From the NCBI RefSeq assembly GCF_000816145.1, contig NZ_CP007141.1, positions 434,001 to 498,000 of the forward strand: a DNA stretch of 64,000 bases, given 5' to 3'. The notes under the pieces were generated by a model. The model made no database searches. It saw only the letters and a list, made by a program, of their open reading frames with translations, and had not been told where the DNA came from. A program made the position numbers and the translations under genes. This DNA is from Pseudothermotoga hypogea DSM 11164 = NBRC 106472 (lineage in GTDB: Bacteria; Thermotogota; Thermotogae; Thermotogales; DSM-5069). The first letter of the stretch is position 1; the number at the start of each line of letters is the position of its first letter. This document shows positions 9,168 through 19,680 of this stretch, piece by piece.

Positions 9168-10892
9168 ATGAGAAAGATCTTCTTGTTTGTGCTTTTGTCC
9201 CTGACGATCTTCGTCTTTGCCTACAATTTCTATTTTGCCAACATTCACGCGCACACGTCTTATTCGGACGGGGTCGGCACACCCTTAGAAGCTTTCCAAC
9301 ATGCAAGAAGATACGTGCACGTTCAGGCGATCACGGACCACGCCTACTACTTTGAACAGAAGCTCAATGGCCTGGATAAACTGCTTCTCACGAAAGAACA
9401 GGCCATGAAATCTACTAAGATTGGTGAATTCGTCGCGCTGTGGGGATTCGAATGGACCGGTGGAGTCGGGCACATAAACGTCTACTGCACAGATGAATGG
9501 ATCAGCAGAAACCAAGTCGACCTGAAGGGCCTTTACAGATGGATCGTCGAGAAGAGGGCCTTGGCGCAGTTCAATCATCCGATATCAACCTTTGGGACCT
9601 TCAACGAGTTCGAATACGACCCACTGGTGGACGATTTCATGAATCTCATAGAAGTTGGAAATGGAAGTTGGAGGGGTAGGACCATAACAGACGAGATGCT
9701 CTCAAATTACCAACTCGCACTGAAAAAGGGTTGGCATCTTGGCGCGACGGCGAACCAAGACAACCACAGGGCAGAGTGGGGCTCTGCAAACGATACCAGA
9801 ACCGTCGTCTTGGCCGAAGAGTTGAGCTTCGAAGCGATAATGGAAGCCCTCTGGTCAAGGAGAGTCTATGCCAGCGAGGACAAAAACGCAAAATTGATCT
9901 TTGAATGCAACTCGCATCCCATGGGTTCAATCCTGTTCGGAGAAAAGAGTTTGAACTTCAAGATTGTTCTCAAAGACACTGAGTCCTTCGACGAAATCAG
10001 ATTGATCTCCAAACACGGTGTGGAGAGAGTCTGGAAAGTGAACGAAAAGGAGTTTCAAATCGATCTTGTGCTCGAACCAAAGGAAATCAACGAATGGTAC
10101 TACGTGCTCGCCGTCCAATGTGATGGAGATAGGATCGTCTCTTCACCCATATGGGTGAAGCAATCACTGGTATACGTCGTCAACGAAAGAACGAGGGTAC
10201 AAGGAAACACGGTGGGAATCTTCTTCGATCTTGTGAACTACTCGAGCGATGCGAGCGATGTCAGACTGACCGTCAAGGTTGGAGGGTTAGAGAAGAACTT
10301 TGAAGAACGCATCACTGGAAAGGAAAAAAAGAGCTTTGCGGTGGATTTCAGCGGTCTCGATGTTGGAAAACACTCCGTCACGATCCTCGTGAACGATTTG
10401 ATTGGCTGGAAAAGCGAGGTCGAGATCAAGAAAGAGCCTGTATTGATCGATATTTCCCACGAGAACGACCATCCACAATTCTTGCAGACCGTGAAGGCAT
10501 ATCTTGAGAGAAAAGGTTATCAAGTTGTTCTCAACAACAGATACTTCAAAAGGGTTCCACAAGCCATTCTCGTGATCCTTCCATTTCCAAAGAAGGGTGC
10601 TTTTGCAGAAACGAGTGATCTGAACGACTTCGAGATAGATGTGTTGGTGGACTACGTTTCTGCTGGTGGAAAGATCTTGTTGCTCGCTCTGCCGAACAGT
10701 TTTGTTCCCAGAGGCTTTGAAGAACTTTGCAAACGCCTTGTTCCAGACGCGAAACTGATCCAAGAGGATGATAGAATCCTCGTCTCACGCGAAGGACAGA
10801 CCTTAGACTCACTTCAGGAACGAGGGTTGATCTTCTTGTCCATCGATTCCGTTGAAAGAATCTTGGAGAGGTTGGAGGATACGCTCGAATGA
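9168..10892 (+). CDS. Secreted PHP-type metallohydrolase with C-terminal GATase-like region
   Basis: A 574-residue protein with a signal peptide followed by a PHP/CehA-like metal-dependent phosphoesterase domain. Metal-binding motifs are NIHAHTSYSDG (about 27-37), ITDHAY (about 56-61), QFNHP near 137 and NQDNHRAEWG near 200. A middle beta-rich section follows (about 250-420), and the last 150 residues look like a Rossmann or GATase-like fold (IDISHENDHPQFL). The substrate is unknown. The ATG at 9168 with GGGGTGAT upstream is preferred over a GTG that overlaps the uvrA stop. Its end overlaps tsaB by four bases. Confidence 0.75.
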   Translation: MRKIFLFVLLSLTIFVFAYNFYFANIHAHTSYSDGVGTPLEAFQHARRYVHVQAITDHAYYFEQKLNGLDKLLLTKEQAMKSTKIGEFVALWGFEWTGGVGHINVYCTDEWISRNQVDLKGLYRWIVEKRALAQFNHPISTFGTFNEFEYDPLVDDFMNLIEVGNGSWRGRTITDEMLSNYQLALKKGWHLGATANQDNHRAEWGSANDTRTVVLAEELSFEAIMEALWSRRVYASEDKNAKLIFECNSHPMGSILFGEKSLNFKIVLKDTESFDEIRLISKHGVERVWKVNEKEFQIDLVLEPKEINEWYYVLAVQCDGDRIVSSPIWVKQSLVYVVNERTRVQGNTVGIFFDLVNYSSDASDVRLTVKVGGLEKNFEERITGKEKKSFAVDFSGLDVGKHSVTILVNDLIGWKSEVEIKKEPVLIDISHENDHPQFLQTVKAYLERKGYQVVLNNRYFKRVPQAILVILPFPKKGAFAETSDLNDFEIDVLVDYVSAGGKILLLALPNSFVPRGFEELCKRLVPDAKLIQEDDRILVSREGQTLDSLQERGLIFLSIDSVERILERLEDTLE

Positions 10893-11554
10893 AAATCTTC
10901 GCTCTGGACACGTCCACAGAGGCGATCTGTGTTGGCTACACCGACGGACAGAATTTCTATTCGATGAACTACTTTGGTGTTGAGAAACACGCGGTGAAAC
11001 TTGCGCCTTTGGTCAACGATTTTCTAAAACTCTGCGATGTGAAAGTTTCAGACATCGACGTGTTCGGTTGTGGCATCGGGCCAGGTAGTTTAACGAGTTT
11101 GAGGATAGGCTTAGCGTTCGTTCAGGCCATGGCTTGCGTCACGTCTAAACCCATCGTTCCAGTTGTTTCTTCAAAAGTCGTTGCCATGAATCTTTCTGGT
11201 TGTGAGCAGGACGTGGTCATAGTGAAGAAGGCAAGAGAAGGTTTCGTTTACATCTCTTGTTACAGAAGCCTTCAAGAAGTTCTCGCACCGAGCGTGTTGG
11301 AAATTGAGAAAGCGTTCGATATTTTGAGAAACTTCAAAGATCCCGTCGTGGTCGGAGACGCAGCCCACATGTTCGAATCGGTCGCTCTCGTCGGCAAGAA
11401 AGAACTCCAATATCCACGGGGTGAGTTTCTCCTGCACGAGGTCATGCAGAATTTCAAAGCGAACGTGGTGAGAAAACCTCACGAGGTTGAACCACTCTAT
11501 CTACAGAAATCCATAGCGGAGATGAATTTGGAAAAACGTCTCAAAGGTCAGTGA
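10889..11554 (+). CDS. tsaB: tRNA threonylcarbamoyladenosine biosynthesis protein TsaB
   Basis: A 221-residue ASKHA-fold protein with the TsaB N-terminus (MKIFALDTSTEAICVGY), a conserved GIGPGSLTSLRIGL loop (about 64-77) and a degenerate C-terminal half. TsaB forms the TsaBDE complex that makes t6A37 in ANN-decoding tRNAs. It does not itself catalyse carbamoyl transfer; it scaffolds TsaD. The start overlaps the PHP gene, and the last seven bases overlap the convergent Lon-like gene. Confidence 0.93.
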   Translation: MKIFALDTSTEAICVGYTDGQNFYSMNYFGVEKHAVKLAPLVNDFLKLCDVKVSDIDVFGCGIGPGSLTSLRIGLAFVQAMACVTSKPIVPVVSSKVVAMNLSGCEQDVVIVKKAREGFVYISCYRSLQEVLAPSVLEIEKAFDILRNFKDPVVVGDAAHMFESVALVGKKELQYPRGEFLLHEVMQNFKANVVRKPHEVEPLYLQKSIAEMNLEKRLKGQ

Positions 11555-13914
11555 CTCTTTTTCTTTCTCTTGGTCTTCTTGGCTTCTTTCATCCTTTCAG
11601 CTCTCTTTAGAGCTTGGACCACCAAGTAGTTCACCGAGCCTTTCTCAAAGCCCCCAGTCTTTGTAGTTCGACCGGCCTTTTTACCCGTGAGCAATTCGAT
11701 CGCTTCGTCTATGTGTTCCACCGTCCAGATGTGGAACTCACCTTTTTTGACACTTTCAAGAACTTCGTCCTTCAAGATGAGGTTCTTCAAGTTCGCTTTC
11801 GGTATCACCACACCCTGCGTTTTGGTAAAACCCCGGAGCTTGCAAGCCCTGTAGAAACCTTCCACCTTTTCTGTGACACCACCAACTGGCTGAACCTCAC
11901 CGTGCTGGTTCATCGAACCGGTCACCGCTATGTCTTGCCTCAGAGGCACGTTGGCGATGGCCGAAATCAAAGCGAGTACTTCCGCCACCGAAGCGCTGTC
12001 GCCTTCCACAACGCTGTAGACCTGTTCGAAACTTAAAGTCGCATTGAGACTGAAGTGAACGTGCTTGGAATACCTTTCTCTGAAGAATCCTTCGATCGTT
12101 AGGACAGCTTTGTTGTGTATGCTACCACTCAGATCGACCTCCCTGTGGATGTCTATGACTCCACGCTCACCAACGTGAACCTTCGCAGTGATCTTCACAG
12201 GTACACCAAAGGAATGATCGTGCAGATCTATCACTGTAAGACCGTTTATCTGTCCGACACGACTGCCCTTTGTTTCTATCATCAGATCGCGATTTTTGAT
12301 GTGTTCGTCGTATTTCGTCTGGAGCAGATTCACCCTTTCTTCGCGCTGCCTTATAGCCTCGACCATGTCCTCTCTCTTCACCACGTTCGAACCTCTTTTC
12401 ATCGCAACGGTGCACGCTTCCCTCACAAGGCTGCTGATCTCACCGAGCCTCATGGAAAGCTTGTTTCGGTCACCTGCAAGTCTCGCAGAGTACCACATGA
12501 GTTTCTCCACCGCTTGTCTTTCGAGATGTGGTGCGTTCAATCTACAACAAGTGGAAGCAACAAAGCCGAGGTACTTTTGAATGTTTTCCCTGCTCGCATC
12601 CATCTCCCAGTCGAACTCGCTCTTTATACGAAACAGTTTCTCCGCATCTTCATCGTACATCTGTAACAGATAGTACAGTCTGGGTGAACAGATCAGAAAC
12701 ACTTTGACGTTGAGTGGTATGGGTTGTGGCCGGAGCGACACTATGCTGGAAAGTCCGAGGGCCGTCTCCAGGTTCTCGACGACGATCTGATCGGTCATCA
12801 AGCATCTTTTCACGTATTCCCAGGCATAGGCATACCTCAACACGTTTTCAGCTTCCAGTATGAGAAAGCCACCGTTCGCACGGTGGAAAGCTCCAGGTTT
12901 TATCATCGTGAAATCCGTGAACAGCATACCACCCTTGCTGTAGTATTCGACCTTGCCGGCCAGGTTCGCGTAAGTGGGGTTTCTCTCGAAGACCACGGGT
13001 GATCCGACGACCGCGGAGTTGTCGACGATGAGGTTCACGGAGTATCTCTTCTTGAAAGCCTGCCGGACCTCTTCATCACCGCTGCGCAGTTGTGCGAGAT
13101 TCTCGAGTATATCATTCTGAACGTTCGAAAGGTAGCGTACGATGTGCGGGTTGGACTCGTACTGATTCTTCAGTTCCTCGAACATCGCTCCAACGGTGAA
13201 CAGAGCCGCATCTTTGTCCAGAGCCATGAGCTTTTCTTTGTACTCTCTGTCCAGCCTGCGCGACTTGTAAAGCGTTCCCTCAACGATAAGTTTCAACTTC
13301 CTGCTGTTTTCGTTGAAGACCTGCTTGACTTCATCTGGCAACGCTTCAAATGCGTCTGGAGTCAGGAGCTTTCCCTCGTAGACGGGAACAGTCACCACAC
13401 CGGTGGGCGCTATCTGCACTGCGAAACCCAGCTCCGAGGCCTTCTGCTTCAACTCTTCCCAGAGTTGTGTTTTCTTTTGCATGTACTCGTCCTCGAGCTC
13501 GGACTTTCTCCGTGCGTACTCGTCGCTCTCGAAAATCTTCTCCAGCGCCTCCATTACTTCATCCGCGAGCCGTTGCATATCCTGCTTGAAGATCTTTCCC
13601 CTGCCCGCTTCCAAAGAGATGGCCTCGGGCTCCGATGGGTTCGAGAAATTGTAGACGTACACCCAGTCCTTGGGTGTCGGCATGTTCGCGGCGATCTGTC
13701 TCAAGTAAGAATTAACGAAACTCCTTCTACCCGTACCAGGCAACCCAACAACAAAGACGTTGAACCCCTTCCCCTTTATCTCGAGAGCCTGATCGATCGC
13801 TCTTCTTGCTTTGTCTTGCCCTATGAACCCGTGTGCCGGCTCTATTTCCTCGGTGGTTTTGAAGCTGGGCATATGATCGAGTCTGTATATCAAGTCACGA
13901 TAGCTGATCTCCAC
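11548..13914 (-). CDS. Lon-like S16 protease with degenerate AAA domain
   Basis: A 788-residue protein of the YcbZ/LonB-like group. The N-terminal AAA_32-type ATPase region has a P-loop reading GLPGTGRRS (about 57-65), where the usual lysine is arginine, followed by a long coiled-coil insertion (about 100-260), and the Walker-B-like HRANGGFLILEAENVL near 345. The C-terminal Lon protease domain is intact: catalytic serine in EGDSASVAEVLAL (about 645-657) and lysine in GGVTEKVEGFYRAC (about 690). A basic tail ends the protein. It probably degrades misfolded proteins in the cytosol. GTG at 13914 has GGGGG upstream. It is convergent with tsaB and downstream of the FmdB gene. Confidence 0.9.
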   Translation of the reverse strand: MEISYRDLIYRLDHMPSFKTTEEIEPAHGFIGQDKARRAIDQALEIKGKGFNVFVVGLPGTGRRSFVNSYLRQIAANMPTPKDWVYVYNFSNPSEPEAISLEAGRGKIFKQDMQRLADEVMEALEKIFESDEYARRKSELEDEYMQKKTQLWEELKQKASELGFAVQIAPTGVVTVPVYEGKLLTPDAFEALPDEVKQVFNENSRKLKLIVEGTLYKSRRLDREYKEKLMALDKDAALFTVGAMFEELKNQYESNPHIVRYLSNVQNDILENLAQLRSGDEEVRQAFKKRYSVNLIVDNSAVVGSPVVFERNPTYANLAGKVEYYSKGGMLFTDFTMIKPGAFHRANGGFLILEAENVLRYAYAWEYVKRCLMTDQIVVENLETALGLSSIVSLRPQPIPLNVKVFLICSPRLYYLLQMYDEDAEKLFRIKSEFDWEMDASRENIQKYLGFVASTCCRLNAPHLERQAVEKLMWYSARLAGDRNKLSMRLGEISSLVREACTVAMKRGSNVVKREDMVEAIRQREERVNLLQTKYDEHIKNRDLMIETKGSRVGQINGLTVIDLHDHSFGVPVKITAKVHVGERGVIDIHREVDLSGSIHNKAVLTIEGFFRERYSKHVHFSLNATLSFEQVYSVVEGDSASVAEVLALISAIANVPLRQDIAVTGSMNQHGEVQPVGGVTEKVEGFYRACKLRGFTKTQGVVIPKANLKNLILKDEVLESVKKGEFHIWTVEHIDEAIELLTGKKAGRTTKTGGFEKGSVNYLVVQALKRAERMKEAKKTKRKKKSH

Positions 13915-13927
13915 ACGTCATTCCCCC

Positions 13928-14131
13928 TTAAGAGCGCGAACTACAAGACGAGCAACCCGAGCAACTGTTGGAGGTGCAGGAAGAACCACCCACACCTTTC
14001 AGCTGCACCCGGGGTATTTGTTTGTCCATTTTCGAGCCACACTTTGGACAATTTGGATCTTCATCGTTCATTCGCATCAAGAAAGTTTGCTCTTCCTTGC
14101 AGTTTGGGCAGACGTATCTGTAGAGTGGCAC
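13928..14131 (-). CDS. FmdB-type zinc-ribbon protein
   Basis: A 67-residue protein with one zinc ribbon: CPNC at residues 8-11 and CPKC near 28-31. A serine/cysteine-rich tail (SCTSNSCSGCSSCSS) follows. FmdB-like proteins are common small putative regulators of unclear function. The GTG start has GGAGGTG upstream. The Lon-like gene starts 13 bases after its stop, so both are likely on one transcript. Confidence 0.85.
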   Translation of the reverse strand: MPLYRYVCPNCKEEQTFLMRMNDEDPNCPKCGSKMDKQIPRVQLKGVGGSSCTSNSCSGCSSCSSRS

Positions 14132-14164
14132 TCTTCGACACCTCCAAGTTGAAGTATAAAACGA

Positions 14165-14188
14165 AAAGGGCGCCCCGAGGCGCCCTTT
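14165..14188 (-). terminator. Intrinsic terminator of the FMN-binding protein gene
   Basis: The perfect stem AAAGGGCGCC / GGCGCCCTTT with a four-base loop is followed on the minus strand by TCGTTTTATA. It separates the FMN-binding gene from fmdB. Confidence 0.85.
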
Positions 14189-14203
14189 CCAAAAATCTTT
14201 GCT

Positions 14204-14959
14204 TCACTGTCGCGCTTTGGCCCACTCCAAAGCCCTTTGAATTGCCTGGATGAACTTGTTCGAGCTGGAAGTCGCCCCCGTGTACACGTCCACCTGATAC
14301 GTCTGTTTTTCGATGACGGCTTTCGTTATGGCCGTCTTCGCTTCGTGAAATTCTGGCCAAGGATAATCTCCACCTTTGAAAACCCATACCGTTCTTCCAG
14401 CCGCATCCACAACGGTTTTACCGTCCTTCACCGAGGGTGTTGTTTCTTCGAGCACAACTTTGACTATCGTGTCGTTCTCGATCGTGACCCAAGCCACCGC
14501 ATGACCTCTGGCCGTGAAGTCAGAGACGCCCATGAAGGTGCCGTCCAAGTATTTCGTCTTGCTCGGTTCGATCTTCGCCTTTTCCAGCGCGAACTTCACC
14601 GCTTCCATGACCTTTTTGGATGTACCAGTGGCACCTGTGAAGACGTCGACTTGATAGCTGTTCGCCTCGACGATGCGCTTGGCCAAGGTCTCGTGCGCTT
14701 CTCTTATCGCTGGAAAGAACTGACCGTAAACCTCGTAGAGTTTCTCGACTCCGAAACCGTCGAATTCTTTGATCGCCACACTCTTGATCTTGTCGTTCTC
14801 GAGCGTCACGGTGACCATCGCGTATCCGTACTTGTCGCCCTGAGAGACAGCGGTGAAGGTCCCATCCCTATAGACTCTGCTGGAACTGTTGCCGTACATG
14901 AACACGATCAGAGCCAGAGAAAGAACTGTGATTAACGTGGACACGAAAAACCTTCTCAA
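14204..14959 (-). CDS. Membrane-anchored protein with two FMN-binding domains
   Basis: A 251-residue protein with an N-terminal signal anchor (FFVSTLITVLSLALIVFMYG) and two tandem FMN_bind domains (about 30-130 and 135-250). Each ends in a flavinylation-type motif: DVFTGATGTS and DVYTGATSSS, in which the second threonine of T-G-A-T is the known attachment residue for FMN in this family, added by ApbE. The domains would face outside the cytoplasmic membrane and act in extracytoplasmic electron transfer. No ApbE gene lies in the window. The TTG at 14959 has GGAGTGAG eight bases upstream; an earlier TTG would put that site inside the gene. Confidence 0.85.
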   Translation of the reverse strand: MRRFFVSTLITVLSLALIVFMYGNSSSRVYRDGTFTAVSQGDKYGYAMVTVTLENDKIKSVAIKEFDGFGVEKLYEVYGQFFPAIREAHETLAKRIVEANSYQVDVFTGATGTSKKVMEAVKFALEKAKIEPSKTKYLDGTFMGVSDFTARGHAVAWVTIENDTIVKVVLEETTPSVKDGKTVVDAAGRTVWVFKGGDYPWPEFHEAKTAITKAVIEKQTYQVDVYTGATSSSNKFIQAIQRALEWAKARQ

Positions 14960-15005
14960 CGTGCTCACTCCTTTCAAAAATATTCATGGTCCTTTTTCGT
15001 TTTGT

Positions 15006-15033
15006 ATTTTACCATACTATTTCAGATACGCAA
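15006..15033 (-). promoter_or_regulatory. Possible promoter of the FMN-binding protein gene
   Basis: The minus strand reads TTGCGT (15033-15028), 16 bases, TAAAAT (15011-15006), about 45 bases before the start codon. Both hexamers deviate from consensus. Confidence 0.4.
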
Positions 15034-15036
15034 TTC

Positions 15037-15264
15037 TTGATTCGATAAAGTCATTGTTCTGTAATCTTCTTTCGTTCGAACCTGTCGTATGCCGAGAATT
15101 CTTAACGCTTTCATTCACATATCTTCAATTTTTTATTGGCAAAGCCCCTCGGACTGAAACGTAAAATAGGCATGAGGAAGACCACTTTCAGGAGGTGAAA
15201 TGCCTTGGAAGGTACCAGTAGTTCGTTAAGTTTACCGCCATAAACTGCGTCAGGAGGTGGATCG
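15037..15264 (+). promoter_or_regulatory. mgtE 5' leader region
   Basis: The stretch from the FMN-binding gene to mgtE (about 305 bases) holds a weak plus-strand promoter candidate, TTGATT (15037-15042), 17 bases, TGTAAT (15060-15065). A short ORF with its own strong ribosome site follows at 15200, then a hairpin AGTTTA / TAAACT (15229-15246) and the mgtE ribosome site GGAGG at 15253. I do not see the conserved core of the M-box magnesium riboswitch. Confidence 0.4.
15200..15229 (+). CDS. Possible leader peptide MPWKVPVVR upstream of mgtE
   Basis: An ATG preceded by the near-perfect ribosome site AGGAGGTGA (15190-15198) opens a nine-codon ORF with two proline codons that stops at 15229. The stop codon touches the first base of a hairpin that lies directly before the mgtE ribosome site. 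Spacing from ribosome site to ATG is short (four bases after GGAGG). Nothing but position, ribosome site and analogy to proline-containing leaders of other Mg transport genes supports it. Confidence 0.35.
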   Translation: MPWKVPVVR

Positions 15265-16608
15265 ATGAAAGTGAAGGTGAAACTCGACATCAAGAGCTTC
15301 ATCGAAAGAGGAGATTTTCGCACCTTAAAGGTAATCCTTTCCCAGCAAGAACCTGCCGACATACTGGAAATGATTGAAGAATTACCCCCCGACGAGAAAA
15401 TCGTCGTTTTTCGTCTTCTTCCAAAAGATCAGGCGGCGTTAGTTTTCAGCGAACTGGAAGCTGACGATCAGATAGCCCTCATCGAGTTGTTCAAGGAAGA
15501 AAAATTGAAAGAGATCATCTCGTCGATGAGTCCCGACGATCGCGCTGAGCTCCTTGAAGAGATGCCCGCGAACGTCGTTAACAGACTCCTCTCTTATTTG
15601 ACCCCAGAAGAAAGAAAAGAAACACTTGCTCTGCTCAACTATCCCGAAAACTCGGCGGGTCGTCTGACGACTCCAAAATGCGTCGAACTGCATCCGGAGA
15701 TGTCGGTGAAAGAAGCTCTCGAGAAGATCAGAAGGGAAGGCAGAGATAAGGAGACCATTTACCTTATGCCTGTGATAGACCACCAAAGAAAACTTCTTGG
15801 TGTCGTCACCCTCGAAGACCTGATCTTTTCCGATCCAGACATGCTCGTAGAGCAGGTGATGGACGATCAGCCTGTGTACGTTTACGCGACCACGGACCAA
15901 GAAGAAGTGGCTCAGATCATGAGAAAGTATGACCTGGTTGCGGTTCCTGTTGTTGACAGCGAGCAGAGGCTCATAGGCATCATTACCATAGACGACGTGG
16001 TGGACGTGATAGACGAAGAGGCAACGGAAGACATCCAAAAGATGAGCTCGATCGTCGTCACCGAACAGTCATACTTTCACACTTCTTCTTGGCAGTTCTT
16101 CATAAATCGTTTGCCGTGGCTCGCCGCGCTACTGTTGCTTGGAACTCTGAGCAGTGGGATCATCGCAAGGTTTGAACACCTCCTCGCTTCTTTACCCATA
16201 ATCGCAGCCTTCATGCCAGCGATGGTGGACACCGGAGGCAACATTGGTTCTCAGATATCTGCGCTCGTGATAAGGGGAATGGCTCTGGGAGAGATCGATC
16301 AGAAGGATTGGTGGAGAGTGCTCACCAGGGAATTGCTCATCGGTGCGATGCTTGCTTCAACTCTGGCTGTCGCTGTTCTACTGCGCGTGGTCTTCGTCAC
16401 GAGGGTAACACACATCATGCTGGCTGTCTCGACGGCGCTCTTTGTCGTTGTCATCGTTTCGAACATCATTGGAGCACTCTTGCCGTTCATCGCTAAGTCT
16501 TTGAAGATCGACCCCGCAATAATGGCTGGCCCCCTTCTGACAACTATAGTTGACTTGCTGGGCATAGCGATATATTTCAGCGTGGTGAACTTCATGCTTT
16601 CCGTGTAG
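15265..16608 (+). CDS. mgtE: Magnesium transporter MgtE
   Basis: A 447-residue MgtE with the full architecture: an N-terminal superhelical MgtE_N domain (about 1-130), two CBS domains (about 135-255), a plug helix, and five transmembrane helices in the last 180 residues. The pore-lining motif is PAMVDTGGNIGSQ near residues 313-325. MgtE is a Mg2+-gated channel closed by Mg2+ binding to the cytosolic domains. Length is typical. The start has AGGAGGTG seven bases upstream. Confidence 0.96.
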   Translation: MKVKVKLDIKSFIERGDFRTLKVILSQQEPADILEMIEELPPDEKIVVFRLLPKDQAALVFSELEADDQIALIELFKEEKLKEIISSMSPDDRAELLEEMPANVVNRLLSYLTPEERKETLALLNYPENSAGRLTTPKCVELHPEMSVKEALEKIRREGRDKETIYLMPVIDHQRKLLGVVTLEDLIFSDPDMLVEQVMDDQPVYVYATTDQEEVAQIMRKYDLVAVPVVDSEQRLIGIITIDDVVDVIDEEATEDIQKMSSIVVTEQSYFHTSSWQFFINRLPWLAALLLLGTLSSGIIARFEHLLASLPIIAAFMPAMVDTGGNIGSQISALVIRGMALGEIDQKDWWRVLTRELLIGAMLASTLAVAVLLRVVFVTRVTHIMLAVSTALFVVVIVSNIIGALLPFIAKSLKIDPAIMAGPLLTTIVDLLGIAIYFSVVNFMLSV

Positions 16609-16609
16609 C

Positions 16610-16637
16610 TTCACTTTTCATGTGAAAGGTGTATAAT
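16610..16637 (+). promoter_or_regulatory. Promoter of the cold-shock gene (TTCACT-16-TATAAT)
   Basis: A perfect TATAAT lies at 16632-16637 with TTCACT at 16610-16615. The transcript would have a leader of about 40 bases containing a small CCCC-GAGA-GGGG hairpin (16647-16658) before AAGGAGGAG. Confidence 0.65.
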
Positions 16638-16686
16638 TGTCTCAAGCCCCGAGAGGGGAGTTATTCAAGTAAGGAGGAGTTGTGTC

Positions 16687-16887
16687 ATGAGAGGTACTGT
16701 CAAGTGGTTTGACCCCAAGAAGGGGTACGGCTTCATAACCAAGAAGGAGGGCGGAGACGTCTTCGTCCACTGGTCCGCAGTGGAGATGGAAGGCTTCAAG
16801 ACCCTCAAGGAAGGTCAGGAAGTCGAGTTCGAAATCCAAGAAGGTCCCAAGGGCCCGCAGGCTGCTCACGTGAAAGTTGTGAAGTGA
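16687..16887 (+). CDS. csp: Cold-shock protein (CspA/CspB family)
   Basis: A 66-residue single cold-shock domain with both RNA-binding motifs: KGYGFI (residues 12-17) and DVFVHW (about 24-29, where many homologues have DVFVHF). It binds single-stranded RNA and acts as an RNA chaperone. It is monocistronic, with its own promoter and terminator. Confidence 0.97.
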   Translation: MRGTVKWFDPKKGYGFITKKEGGDVFVHWSAVEMEGFKTLKEGQEVEFEIQEGPKGPQAAHVKVVK

Positions 16888-16902
16888 TTCCTGACCATGA
16901 TT

Positions 16903-16926
16903 AAGCCCCGGCGTTCGCCGGGGCTT
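16903..16926. terminator. Intrinsic terminator shared by csp and the convergent barrel-protein gene
   Basis: The stem AAGCCCCGGC / GCCGGGGCTT with loop GTTC is followed by TTAAAACTTTT on the plus strand. The convergent minus-strand gene ends at 16945, so the hairpin can serve both directions. Confidence 0.85.
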
Positions 16927-16944
16927 TAAAACTTTTGATGCCTC

Positions 16945-17475
16945 TCAGAACTTTATGTTTGCCAAAACTCCAACCGGTACTGTGGTGATCGAAGATGTTC
17001 CGTAGGTTCTCATCTCGATGCCCGCACCGAAGCCAACATTGAAGTCGACCATGTCGAAGACGTAGAGAACCTTCGCTCCCACGATGTAGCCAAGTTTGTC
17101 GAATCCAGTGAAACCAGGTATGGACAATCCGCCGTAACCTTTGACGACAACTGCTGAGAAGTCGTTGATCGGTATGGCATACTTGGCGCTGACTGTGAGA
17201 TCCAGCGTCCACTGTGTTGGACTCGCCACTCCCAAGAAAGCGGTTGCAGCTGTTGCATCGGGCAGGAAGTACGCGAGGCCCACGCCTCCTCCAATCTGTA
17301 CGCCCTCCGTCACCTCATAACCAACCTGCAGGCCAAAACTCAGATAGCTGATGCTCGCCGCGGCTGTTGGGGTTGCACTGAGCGTGAAGTGGTAGTTTCC
17401 AAAGACGTCCAGGTTCACCGCTGCCAACGCAAGCGCGGAAACAACGAGCACGGCCATGACGACAAGCCTTCTCAT
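16945..17475 (-). CDS. Small secreted beta-barrel-like protein
   Basis: A 176-residue protein with a signal peptide (VVMAVLVVSALALA) followed by alternating hydrophobic strands rich in glycine, tyrosine and threonine, and a C-terminal phenylalanine (VPVGVLANIKF), the pattern of an outer-membrane beta-barrel of about eight strands. I do not recognise the family. It lies 38 bases downstream of the GH4 gene but has a good promoter of its own inside the end of that gene. Confidence 0.65.
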   Translation of the reverse strand: MRRLVVMAVLVVSALALAAVNLDVFGNYHFTLSATPTAAASISYLSFGLQVGYEVTEGVQIGGGVGLAYFLPDATAATAFLGVASPTQWTLDLTVSAKYAIPINDFSAVVVKGYGGLSIPGFTGFDKLGYIVGAKVLYVFDMVDFNVGFGAGIEMRTYGTSSITTVPVGVLANIKF

Positions 17476-17496
17476 TCCGAACTCCTCCTTTCCGAC

Positions 17497-19672
<2,176 letters not shown>

Positions 19673-19680
<8 letters not shown>

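Noticed and set aside
13090-14253. 387-residue plus-strand ORF
   Set aside because: It lies fully antisense to the Lon-like, FmdB and FMN-binding genes, runs through their terminator, and its sequence has no domain pattern.
14978-15264. M-box magnesium riboswitch upstream of mgtE
   Set aside because: The region has the right position, but I find none of the conserved core segments of the M-box; only short hairpins and mini-ORFs are present.
16642-16686. Cold-shock RNA thermosensor in the csp leader
   Set aside because: Only a four-base-pair CCCC-GAGA-GGGG hairpin is present, and the ribosome site is unpaired; too little to support a thermosensor.
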